A stretch of 64,000 nt of DNA, taken from assembly GCA_000149265.1 (NCBI GenBank), contig CH001992.1, positions 1,058,561 to 1,122,560 of the forward strand, read 5' to 3'. Origin of the DNA: Ciona savignyi. Its lineage: Eukaryota > Chordata > Ascidiacea > Phlebobranchia > Cionidae. The translations under genes were made by a program, and so were the position numbers. Below are positions 21,735-33,820 of the stretch, in pieces (positions within the stretch are counted from its first letter, which is position 1; the number at the start of each line of letters is the position of its first letter). Under the pieces are notes generated by a model that worked only from the letters and a program-made list of their open reading frames with translations, had not been told where the DNA came from and did no database searches.

Positions 21735-24700
21735 CTGATGAAAAAAGATATTAGCACTCTTGTTTAGTTACCCTACACTTAAATAGGACTTATAAAAAGC
21801 AGGTTACTAGTCACTCTAATGTAGGATGAAATGTAGGATGTATTACAAATTAATGATAACATTGCAATTAAAATCATCAATTAAAAGATAAATTATAAAT
21901 TGGACAGTGATATATAAGTGTAGTGTCAAGCATCAAGATCAGAATAATAATACTTGTATTAAAATGAGATTTTATTAAAAAAAAGTGTCCTCAACATTTT
22001 TGTGATTAAATTCATAGAATGCAACAGTTTAAGTTTTACCAAAAATATGTTAAAATTCATGCATGTCCCATTGGGCCTACAAAGCAATAATACAAACAGA
22101 AGCAAAATTTGCTTGTCACAACTATTAAACTTCTGCAGTTCACTACCACTATTGGTAAGTATTTTAAGAAGATTAACAGATTCAGGCTAATCTCTTTTAA
22201 TAGTTACTAGTTACTACTAAATATTTGTTTAGAGTGAAGCAGCATAAAGTTGTTTAAAAGCAAAACATGAAGTAAGAAGCATTAAGGGATAAAAGCGAAG
22301 CACGTTTAGTCAACACCCAGCTTCATATTTGATTGTTGTAATACGTGTGGCCACTTGCCTGTGTTATCATAATATTATGCAGTTGCAGTCGGGGCAGAAT
22401 CTGCGCGCAGCTGGGCCAATCGAGGGTTGTGGGGTTATTGGGGCAAAGTATGCATGTATTACAAGACGAGAGTTTTTCTCCTGAAGTTTTGAAAAATACA
22501 TCCCAACAAAATGTTAGTGATTAATTTCTTGCAGGCATATAGGTTTTAAAACTTAAAGATCATGAGCATGCGTGTAAGGACAACTAGCCAGAATAAATAC
22601 ACAATTTTCTGTTGGAAATCGCTGTGACATGAAATTTTCAAATTTTTTGATCGATTCTTTTAATGTTCCATGACAAGTTACAAGTTATGGGATACAGTTA
22701 TACTTTATCATTGGGGATAATATTCTGATGAGTTGTCCTGTATTCATGAGCATGTAGCGCACTAACTAAAATTAAAAAGTGACAATTGCAAGAAGAAAAA
22801 AAGTATGGGGAAATTAAATCAAAATCAATCAGCATATTTTTCACATACATGCAGTAAGCTTAAGTTAGAAATTGCAACATATTACTGGATTAAAAGCCTG
22901 TGCCGTATAACAATAAAAATAGGTGTTTAAACATAATGCACAAACCTTTAGCTTGTTGATCCCAGATCTAGTTATCAATTGGCAATCATAAAGTTCCAAC
23001 CGACTTAGATTCTGCAATGATATTTACAATGTCATTTACATATGGCACTCAACGGTGGACTGTAGTTACTGGTTAGGTACGAAATGCTTAAGAAAATAGA
23101 ATAATAAATAAAAGTTTTAAATACAGACAAAATCTAATTACTCAAAGAAATCTGCAAACTAAATATACAAAAATATTTTGGTTGTAGACTTCAGACAAAA
23201 TATTTGTAATGTCATTAGTACTGTGATAAATAGATTATGTTTGTTCTATCAGAATAAATAGTGTACTGCATTGAAAATCAGTTTCATCATAATTAGTAAA
23301 CAAATAAAAAAAATTTAAATGTTACATTGTTGTTAGAACATGAAAAGAGACAACTTAAAAAGATAAAGTGCAGACCATCTACCAACCTGGCAACCAACCA
23401 AATGCTCAAGACTGCTGTCGGTGATTAGCGGACAATTATCTAACTCTAGCACCTCTAAGTGGTCACTTGCACACAAACCAGATCCGAGATCCTGAATCCC
23501 CTCGTCCGTGATCAGTTCACAGTGCGATAGTGTCTGCGGAGACATTTTTAAGGAAAGCCAATAAGTTAGTTATGAACTTTATTCCAAACAATACCATAGG
23601 GAGTATATGTTTAAAACTATATTATGGAAGATAATTATTTTAGAAAAGCAACCAGTAGACGTTTTGACATAAGCGCTGTTCTATTAGTTATTTATTCCTT
23701 TAATTAAAAATAATTAGAAAATATTATAAAATGATTATTTGTTAAAGCATGTCAAGAATGCATAATAATTGACAGTGCGCAATTTAACCCATGTTGAATG
23801 CAATAACTTAATCACAACAAATTATTATTAAGACAGTAAAAACTAAAATTGAATGTATTGTCCTGGTGATGGATTACACTATTCCCTCATTAAAACTATC
23901 ATTATAGGAGTGAATATTGGACACCCTATGTGGGATAGCGGGATATATAACATGGATACCGGATTACACGACTTTTATTGAAGATTGCATTTAAATCATG
24001 GTAACTATGGAGGATATTTGTGCATAATACAGCCGGAGTAAATATGATCACATGTGTTGGAAAATACAGAAAATGTGTCCATTAGGCATGAAAACCACTT
24101 TTAAAGCATTCGTATTTGTCTATATAGTAGCAGAACCCTTATATCTAAAATGTTATATCACTAATAAAGTGTTTTAAAGTAAATTTCCTTACACTACTGA
24201 AATATATTCATTCAAAATAAAAATATTTGGATATATTAAAGCTACCAAGATGTCATGTGTATGTGCTATCTTCTGGGATGGTTTATGGGAAGAGCTTATC
24301 AAATATGCCTGTAAAGACAACTATATCACCAAGTGAATACAATGAGTGGTTGGCTCATAGACATATACCATGATACAATGATATGTGGGTCGGTGTTAGT
24401 CAGGGTATCAAAATTATTACATTTTGCTAAATACGACAATGCTACAGTTCATGTTTATCGTACTAATCACTGGGTTAAGAGCTTCGGCAAATACAGCTAA
24501 ATTTGGTCTAAACTGACTACCAAATGACTTGTTGCAAATCCAGTGACTTTTCTCAATGAGTTCAGGCTGCTTATCCAACTGGCCGAAAATTACCATAAAT
24601 TATCTTTTTATTGTATATGATGGGCCTATATACAAAATATTATAGTAGCCAGTTGGTATTGTACACCTATATATATATATATATATACAGTTTGAGTGTA

Positions 24701-27700
24701 TATAAATATACTCATATAGACCTGCCCAGGCATGTAAAAATGACCAAAAACTGCAGGATTGCTTTCATCTTAAAATGCTTAAAGTAGATAACATAGCCAA
24801 TACTTTATATAGAGGTGCTTTTCGATATCATAACTGGCATATATGGTTAAAGTGGAGTAACTTAGCCACCCTAGGCAGCTCTATCCCATATCCTATAAAA
24901 ATAAGCTCACTATTTTGCCTAAATAAATGGCTTTCATTTCTATACAATAACTTTTGTTTATATGCATAAAACAAACAGTTACCAGCTCTGTGACTTTAAG
25001 ACAGTGGATTGAAAGATAACGAAGTGTTTTGTCTGAGACTTGAACACATTCTTCTAAGTCCATTCGTTCCAGATCTGGACAATTCTGTAACGGCAGGCAG
25101 ATTATAAGTAGCGATGAAATTGATAATAATAATTGAAAGACAACATATAAACCAATGTTATAGCATAATATCTGCAATGAATTTATAGTTCATACAAATG
25201 ACATGAGAAAACCCCAATAACTATATGTGGTTTTATGCAGGTCCTCATGTAAATAAACAAAATTGATGGACCCACATATTCCTAGACCAAACATGATGCT
25301 AATTTGTTAAAATTTTATATTTAAAAAAAATGTGTAGTGTGGTTAACAGTTCAAAATAAAAAATGACAAAATAACTATATTTTGCTTTATGTCAAAGGCC
25401 AGGGCACAAGAACCAAATATCCAAAAACATATATATACTATATGTTATATATTCCGTTTCCTATGTTGTATGTAAAAGTTTGCACAGTGTATTTATTCAT
25501 ATAATCATGGGACTTTCTCTTACTGCTGATCAACTATTACCCATGTTCATACAACACTCACAACATTTAGACTGGAGGCTGCAAAAAGGAAAGGAAATCA
25601 GTGTTACATTTACCTACACTTAAGGAAATTATGTGATAACCACCAAAATATGTGTTTTTGACATTTAACCTGTCTAAAGGCTATATAACCTTGCTGCAAA
25701 AGCAAATAACAAGAAAAGATTAGTTCGATTTTTGCACATATCAGCAGAGTTTAAATTGCTAGCACTCAAACTCAATGTTGATTTCTAAATTGCTTAATTC
25801 CAACAAAAGCTAACCTTGGCTAGACTGATGAAGCCATTGTCGGTGAGATTTGAGCACAGTGCCACTTCAAGTGTCTTCAGTTTATGACAATATTGACTGA
25901 TTGCTTGCAAGGATTCATCTTGTAGATTTAAACACTCGGAAAGACTTATAGACTCCAAGTTGCTACATCCTTCAGCAAGCTTCCGAATGCCTTCATCGGT
26001 AATATTCTGAATTGAAAATTATATTATGCAACAGAGTAATAGCCATAACAGGCATTAGCGTCTTCTTTTTTGCAAAATCAGCCAAAAACTGGGGAGGAGA
26101 GAAAATTGCTAAATATAAAATTATGACCACTGTCACTAGATTATCTTTACAAGGTGACACACATCACTCGCTTGAACATCATGATAGCGATGCTCATTTA
26201 AATGTTGACAACTATGCAAATTGCAATACATATCACCAACCAAAGGTCTCTTTACATAGGCCTAATACATAAGATAATTCTGTTGTATAAACTTCATGTG
26301 GTCGGCATAATTAACTAGTAAACAAAGACAGCATGCCATTAAGTCATGAACTTTATGCACTGATATGTTCTAGGGTCTATTGTGTTCTAATATAAACCCT
26401 TTTATATTACTTAGTTATACCATAACCAAGTTGGTGAATTAGTGAAAAAATCTTTTAATTTGAACAATAATTAAAAAAGTAATCCTGACTGTTAGACATT
26501 GAATGCAAAACTAATTTAATTTGTAATTTTGATCTTTGGGAGGAAGTTACGAATAGCAGGGATCTGACAGACTACCCAAATTTTGAATAAAAAGTATATT
26601 AGTAATTGCATTCTTTTGACTCATAAATAGCAATGAGGTAAAAGCCTTCCTTTCGAATAAAAGTGAATTGAAAATTTAGAAATAGTAGGGAAGCAAAAAA
26701 GACCGACAGTAAAAATAAACATGATATGTCATGTTTTGAGAAGTAGCATAATCATGAACCGGACAGAAACCAAAACTGGGAAGGCCAGTCATTTCCCTGC
26801 AACCACATATTCAATGCCTATGCTTAGAAAGAGCAGCATAAAATTAATCAATACCTTAAAATGCTTACTGTGCATTAACTTTAACCAAAGCTTATTTCTT
26901 ACTACTAGTGCCTTTACTCACAAAGAAAATTGATAAAACTTTGATACATTAAGCTACAAAACAAATACCTTGTTCACTTACTGAACAATAAAAAATCTTA
27001 CCCCACATTTGTGTAGATTAAGAAGGATAAGGTTCGGACAATTCTTCGCAATATGTTCAAGTGAAATATCTGTTAGCTGGAGGATATATATAAATTATGT
27101 TTGTTTATGGTTTATTTTTACAGCCACCAACAAATCTGGTTGGTTGGAACAGACCTGGTAAATCCGAACATCTACCTAAGGGTTGTAAGATTGAAGACTA
27201 TGCGCTAGTTGGTCAAGAAATATACATTTTTCCTGTATAAACTGCATTATTATTTTTGTTTTTTTTTCCTGTCTAAACTGCATTATGCAAAAAATAAAGT
27301 TGATTATTGGACAGGTTAAGGCAAAATCTGAATTTTTGGAAAATTGTTTTAGTTAAAATTATCTGGTTGATGAAGGGCATAATGTTGTGCATTTCAAGCT
27401 ATTATATCTGTAAATTTGTTTGTTACCCTGTATAATATATAAATACATAGCTATACACTATGCTGGAAAATAGTGTCAATTAAGTTAAATATACCATCAA
27501 TCATGGCTATATACTGTGGTATTAAAAAAAAATTATAGAAAACGATTATAATACCCTCGTTACTCCTTTGGCCAGAAGTTGTTTGAGTTTGGGGCAACCT
27601 GCGGTGAGATGTCTGATACCGCGATCACTGATCCGTTCACACCATGATATATCGAGATGGGACAACTGTGAGCAACCCTCCCTGGTCATGTGATGCAATA

Positions 27701-30700
27701 TACAGGATTATTGTTGGTGGAACTAACCATGCACAACAAGTTACCACAATTAAAACCTAAAACAATTAAGCAGAAAAAAGGTATAAACAGCACTGAAAAC
27801 AACATAATTTTCCAAGGATCTTTACAACATAGCAGTAATGCTGTGTAAATATTTTGGTGTTTGCATCTAATTCTTTTATTTTGCACATTGTTAATATTAA
27901 TGCTATTTATGTTTGCATATCAATTTTAAGCGCCAACACAACAGCCAACCATGTACTGGCTAGTAATTATATCATACTCCTTCAGACACATAGATTTAAT
28001 GTTCTTTACCTTTACCTATACTGAAATCAACAGTAAATAAACTTAAAAGTATTTACCCAAGATATTTAAGACCTTGATCACTAATCTGGGTGCATGAGCT
28101 TGTGTCGAGATAATGTAGTTGTGAGCAGTTCTTTCCAAGGCTCATAAGTGTTCTAAAACAAAGACTGAGATAAACGGGACATCAAAAGTTGGACTTAGGA
28201 CTGTACGTTTATTCAAATTAGATCTTATCAAAAAAATGTACATATTATTTAGCTTGGTGGCAAAGATTGAGGGTGTTAACCTGAAGTCGTGAGTTCAATT
28301 CTCACCCAACGCCCAATTTTATCAGGCTTACATTGTAGGATCCATAATTTCATATTAACTTGTCCCTGATGATGATTATAGTAATGTAGAAAGTGTTATA
28401 CGAGAAGACCACAATCCATATATATATATATATATATATTTGCAGACAACCACAAAACATAGTTTTAAGCAAACTCAGAATAAAAGTTATCACCACAATC
28501 CCAACAGCTTACTGGTCTGTGATTTTCTTGCAGTTATACAGGTTAAGTTGGTCTAGATTTCGGCAGTTTTGGCTGAATATTCTTAGTGTTTTATCCTCCA
28601 CATTTTCGCATCCCTTTAGCGATAATTGCTTTAAAAAACCGCCACATCGTTTTGAAAGATTCTCCACCACACCACCCTATAAAGCATCACAATTTATATG
28701 ATCGTTTTTTCAGTAAGCTAGTATGACCACAATAGTACAAATCAATACAAACAAAATTAGTTGAATAGTTTATCATTTGGAAAAAAGTGAAATATAGTAA
28801 TGGCTACCTCCACGACACATTGAAAGAAAAACAAATCAACTCTCTGCCAGTTGCTTCCATCAAGAGCCAAGTTGTTCCAGGATGGAGACACCTAAGAGAA
28901 TTTCAATCAATTTATTATGTTGTTGCTGTTCCTTTGTTACTTTTAAAGAAAACACTTAAACGTTGCGCATTATTGGTCCTTGCTCAAAAGAGAATCATAT
29001 TGATTTACTTAATTTTACCTTTAATATTTTCTGTGTTATCTAACAGGCATCAGGCATGGTTTGTAAAATAACAGACATGATTTCTAACCAGTATTTTGGC
29101 AAGAATGGGTTATTTAAACAAGGATGTAGGCTGACATGTTGGCATGTTGTCAGTGCAGTCAATCTGTCCTGAGAAAAACCTCAGGGGAAACCCTTACTTA
29201 TATATATCTAGCAAGTTGGATTCATATAAATTTATTGCACAATTATTGGTGGTTGCTAAATTGTCGATAATCACTGGCTGCCTTTAAAAATATTCATATT
29301 TAATCATACTGGATAGCTGCTGTTATCAATCAATAAATTATCAATATCTAATAAACATACATATAGCTTCTTATAAATGCCACCAATTATGATTGTTTTT
29401 GAAAAACAGAATCTAGCTTACCTGGGCACATCNNNNNNNNNNNNNNNNNNNNNNNNNNNNNNNNNNNNNNNNNNNNNNNNNNNNNNNNNNNNNNNNNNNN
29501 NNNNNNNNNNNNNNNNNNNNNNNNNNNNNNNNGGAGCATCATGCTCAGAAGGTTGAAATGCTTGTCGTGTTTTAAGCTCCTAGATTATTTATACAATGAT
29601 AACCAGTGAACATGTAAACAGAAAGACTCTGTAACAAAGTATATTATTTGACCGCTTTTTTATTTTTTTAAAAATGTCTTAAAAAGTAAAGCATGCTCTG
29701 GCTATTACATAGTAATGCGAATTTGTAACAAATCCATGCATAATACTCCCAAGATTTTAAAGATTATATAAAAACATTCTATAGGCTATCTTTGGGTATA
29801 AAAAAACATTCTATAGGCTATATGGGTAGCTCTTTCATCTTTTGTTTAGGTTTGGCGGCCGTGTCCGCTATATTTATTAAATGATCCTTTTTTTTAATGA
29901 CGTGTTATAACGACTGTTCGTTTTACCATCTTTTTCTGTTTCTGTATCGAAATTTGATTTGTTTGCTTTTTTTTAATACTGGGGCAAAAAATGAATAAAC
30001 TAAACTTATTTTATCATGAAGCAAGTAGTCAATTTTAAGGTTAAGTTTACAACATCTAGTAGGTTTTATAGTCAAATTTACCCAAACTTATATTAGTTCG
30101 ATGACGTCATCTTAATTTTCTGCTAATCCGCATTTTAACATTCATTCATTTAACGTTAATTGATTGATTACAACAATTCCACCTGGAATCACCTTGGAAC
30201 CTTGATGAATTTCAAGATATTCAGAATCACGTTACAAATGGATACCAAAACCCAAAACCCACTAATTTAACTTGATGATAAGTGGTCAAAGAAAGTTCGA
30301 AAATAAAGCTTTCATAGATAGTTAGAAAATAAAGCCATCCAAAACGAAGTTGTTAGATTAAAAATATATTGGGCAAAAATGTCACCTCAATCTAGTATAT
30401 ACCAGATTAACGGCTCTAACTAAATCCTTAGCAGAATCTTAATTATATACAACACTCTGTAATTGCTTTGATAAACCGATGTAATCTGTCAATTACCCAT
30501 GTGGTAACACATCACCTCCTCTGGATTTTTTAAAATAATCAATAACAAAACATGAAATAAAAATGTTTTTGGGGGTGATATTTAAATAATAAATATCGTT
30601 ACTGGTATTTGTCACTTCTAAAATATCACATTCATCATCTTACCAATCAAGTTGGGTACCGGTACCACTCATTCTAAAATACGTTATATGAACTATTACT

Positions 30701-30903
30701 GCACTAATTAAAAAGTAAAAGAGTTATTAAATTTAATTTTAAATGAATTTCCAAATTAAGTACATCACCTCGATTTTATGCTTGATATTCTCAGTACAAC
30801 TTGACATTTCGGTAGAACCAGAAGCTGTCAGAATCTCCTTTTTCTCAGTGACAAAATCACAATGTTCTACTCTACGTTTTTTCTTTCGCAATGGTTCAAA
30901 CAT
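21615..30903 (-). CDS. FBXL20: F-box/LRR protein, FBXL2/FBXL20 type, with two alternative last exons
   Basis: Substrate-recognition subunit of an SCF ubiquitin ligase: an F-box that binds Skp1, then a series of cysteine-containing LRRs. LRR exons in transcript order: 28891-28808, 28676-28513, 28152-28057, 27681-27555, 27076-27002, 26006-25815, 25084-24983, 23533-23387 and 23011-22946, then either 22480-22367 or 21734-21615. All phases agree. The sequence follows FBXL20 closely (LALDGSNWQR, VVENLSKRCGGFL, MDLEECVQVSD, LSHCELITDEGI, ELDNCPLITD). The F-box exon falls in the gap: its last bases, up to 29422, read C-A-Q before a donor, exactly where the family has RCAQVS. A possible N-terminal exon is 30903-30769. 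From the exon at 28891 onward about 390 residues are visible. Assignment between FBXL2 and FBXL20 is open. Confidence 0.93.
22367..22480 (-). CDS. FBXL20: FBXL proximal alternative last exon, ends CIIL
   Basis: Phase 0 acceptor CTTCAG. It encodes LVIHAYFAPITPQPSIGP and ends CPDCNCIIL-stop. The CaaX box CIIL is the same as in vertebrate FBXL20. A TTTATT (reverse AATAAA) at 21971-21976, between this exon and the distal one, could serve as its poly(A) signal. Confidence 0.87.
   Translation of the reverse strand, partial: EKNSRLVIHAYFAPITPQPSIGPAARRFCPDCNCIIL
24668..24688. repeat. (TA)n microsatellite in an FBXL intron
   Basis: An uninterrupted TA dinucleotide run. A similar run lies at about 28418-28439 in another intron of the same gene. 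Confidence 0.9.
28249..28316 (+). repeat. tRNA-like remnant in an FBXL intron
   Basis: Begins TAGCTTGGTGGCA (A-box-like) and has a perfect T-arm-like GTGAG-TTCAATT-CTCAC. There is no acceptor stem and no clean anticodon arm, so it is more likely a short tRNA-derived retroposon than a gene. Confidence 0.4.
29433..29532. other. Assembly gap (100 N) covering the FBXL F-box exon
   Basis: The left flank (29422-29432), read on the minus strand, ends an exon coding C-A-Q followed by donor GTAAGC. The family's F-box ends with that tripeptide. The rest of the F-box exon is therefore most simply placed in the gap, whose true length is unknown. Confidence 0.9.
30769..30903 (-). CDS. Candidate N-terminal exon of the FBXL gene
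   Basis: ATG at 30903 opens a 45-codon frame (MFEPLRKKKRRVEH...) ending in phase 0 before GTGATG. That phase fits the phase-0 exon chain downstream. Its content does not match the vertebrate FBXL20 N-terminus, and the donor is not strong. A short upstream ATG with stop lies just before it. The antisense frame here (30743-31117, plus) is longer but also unrecognised. Confidence 0.35.
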
Positions 30904-33820
30904 CTACAGTAGTCCAGGTTCCATCACTGTAGACAGGCAGATTTTGCAGGTAACACACTCATTCATTACACAATCTAAAAAAGATTCGTTCAGATTGGAA
31001 TATTTAATCTGGAACCATAAGTTAGTTAAAAAAATATGTATGTTATCTGTTCACAATTTTACTAAATCAATAATTCTAATGAAGTTAGTTTTCTTGATAC
31101 CTCCTGCTGGTATATAATATTCAAAGTCTGTTATTTTATGGTATTTAACAAATGAACTAGAACAAACAATTTACACAAATGACTAAATAGCGAGCGGTTG
31201 TTTAAACAAAAAATGGTACAGTCATTATTATTATTACCCATAATAAAATATTAAAACCCCTTTTTGGAAATATAACCGGTACTAATATGGATTCACATGA
31301 ATGCAAGGTCATTAGAATTCGTGCTATGTTCGAATATTCTTGGTCTTAAATTTGTAAAAAAAATATGCTATTATGAATGCAAGACAAAATTATTCAAATA
31401 CTAATCAAGTATTTGAGATTACAAATACATGATAGCTATACCATGCTCCAATTGTGATGGAATATTACTGGAATTCCGGCTGGCAACCCAGGTACTCGTA
31501 GTAACAATTGCAGACAGTCACTTTGTTTAAAAATGACTTGGAGGACTATTTTTGAAACTCAACCTATACCGAAACAAGATTTGGTCACTACCAGGTTTAA
31601 ATTTTAATTCTGTGGCATTGTACACCAGTACTGAAATATTTTTAAGGTAATGTATGTTAGTTCTGTAATGCAATAGACAAAAAGCTTATGACGAGTATAT
31701 AAATTTTATTATTCAGAACTTGTTTGTTTTAATGTACCAGTACAAAGTTATGACATGTCCGTCAGAACTGACCAATTGAATGTTTAGAACTGAACAACTT
31801 GCCTAACTGTCTCTACTTTAAATATGCCTGGATGGTCAGTTTTAGAGATTTCTCTAAATTAATGTGGAGTCCTTCATGTATCTGAGACTATGGGCCTAAA
31901 GCAAGAGAAACCTAATATTCAAACAATTCGACCATATAGTTTCCTTGAGTACTGATAATGCATATAAATTTATGCATTTATTTAACAGAATTTGCTATGA
32001 CTACAAAATAGCCAAAGTATAAGTGTGAAAATACTTTATAGTTGTTCATCTTAGTAAGAAAACCGCCGCATCTTCCATGAATAACCCCCCTGAAAAGTGG
32101 GATATGGATATTCAGACACTACGTGCATATAGCTACCATGGTTATTGCATATAAACTATATATTAAATTTAAAGTATTTGTAAGGGGCAGAGCATATGTT
32201 AAGTATAAGTGTGTAAAAACTTTACATATGTGTGAACATTAACAATATTAAAATTTGATAATGATATTTGAAAAATTACATTTTGCAATTGTTAGAACTC
32301 TAGCATGAAGTAAAACGTTTTAACTTTTTATTTCCATCTTCCAAGGTTAAATCTCTAGGTACTAGAAAGAACTTTGCTTTCATATTAGCTAATAGTCTTG
32401 AAAGCATCACATTTTACGATAAGACCTTATGTTCAAGAAACATTGAACAATTCTATATTCCATAATATCTGACAATACATTTTTCAGGGGAATTTATTAA
32501 GGCTTCATCGCAATTAAAGATATATAACAAGATACACTTTCAAAACGAATCAGTACAATAAAATATTTAGGTAGTCATATAATTGGCTTATATATCAAAA
32601 TACCTTGTCTGCATTCTGCATATATCGATTTTTTGCATTTTTACGATATAAGGTACGGTGAGCATAGCCCATAAATAAGAAAAGGTCGCAGACTACCGAC
32701 ACAAATATGTAAGTGAGCAACGTTTAGGCGAAACGTAAATTAATAACTCGGGTTCTGATATATTCTTTCAACACGTGCAGCATGACCACTGTCCTTTGTT
32801 CACACATCGCCATTTTCGTCAAAAACAGAAAAAAGGCCAGAATCGTCGTTGCCCGTCTGTCAGCTGATCTATCAAAACAATAACAAACATAGAAAAACTA
32901 TATTATGGCCACTAAAAGGCAATACTAATTAAAGCGGTTTTGTCGTAGAACGGTTCATGGTACTGATATTTATAAAGTTAAAATACAAAACAGATCTAGT
33001 GGAGCAATTTGTGTTTCGGATTAGGTTAGTGGGTTTTTGTTTCGTCTTGTTGGATAAAACTGTTCGCGATCCAGCCGGCCGGGTCTATGGCGCAGTTAAT
33101 TAGCTGACATCGCCTGAACCAAGTGAATTAATGCGTTGAAGTTAGAAAACAATACACTGCAATAGCACGGGTAACCCACTTGTGGTCATGATGTAGTCTG
33201 ACATTTTACAGTTTGAGAACGCTCCTCTGCTTAATCAGGAGATAATCGATTGCTCGTGTGACAACGAGCCCTGCGTTATAAAAGTATACCTCCTCTTCTT
33301 ACTCCACCATAAACAGCAAGAAACCGATATTATTGGAAGATTCGTATATTAGTCTGGTAGAATTTGGTTTGGGCTAGCAGTCTGTGAGCAAAATGATAAA
33401 AAAATTATCCTAGGATCAGTCCGCTTAAAGTCTTGCAGTTATGATTGATATTAACAGGACTTCCAAGGACAAAAAGTAATATTTCTTGTTATTTAAATAT
33501 TTTTTAAAGCATATAATCAAATATGTTGCTTGTTCAAACGATAAACAGTTTTTAAACTTAAAATATGATGTTCATATATTGTAGAACGGCCTCTTATAAA
33601 AAAAATCAAATTCTTGATGTTATGTTCATTCAAAAACTATTGAAGCAGAAAAAGTCGTTCACTTCGGTATTAAAACAATATTAACATAAAAGAATGCACA
33701 AATACGTAAAAAATTACACATTGGTATCTGGCATGTAGCAGAGATACTAGTTTATAGAAGTGCAAAACGGTATTGGATCAGCACTCTATACAGATACACA
33801 AACATCAATAAATGTGGTAA
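30904..33820. other. Intergenic region between FBXL and CHMP5
   Basis: AT-rich with no supported coding exon. It contains a degraded tRNA-SINE at about 33077-33270. The FBXL promoter and any non-coding first exon should lie here. Confidence 0.5.
33077..33270 (+). mobile_element. Degraded tRNA-derived SINE
   Basis: CAGCCGGCCGGGTCTATGGC resembles the SINE head. GCCTGAACCAAGTGAATTAA and CACTGCAATAGCACGGGTAA match body blocks of the copy at 14136-14454. The tail is not recognisable. Confidence 0.5.

Noticed and set aside
28249..28316. A functional tRNA gene
   Set aside because: Only the A-box-like and T-arm parts are convincing. No acceptor stem or clean anticodon arm can be formed, so it is listed as a remnant.
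30743..31117. 124-codon plus-strand frame
   Set aside because: No family resemblance. It lies opposite the candidate FBXL first exon and lacks supporting splice or neighbour evidence.
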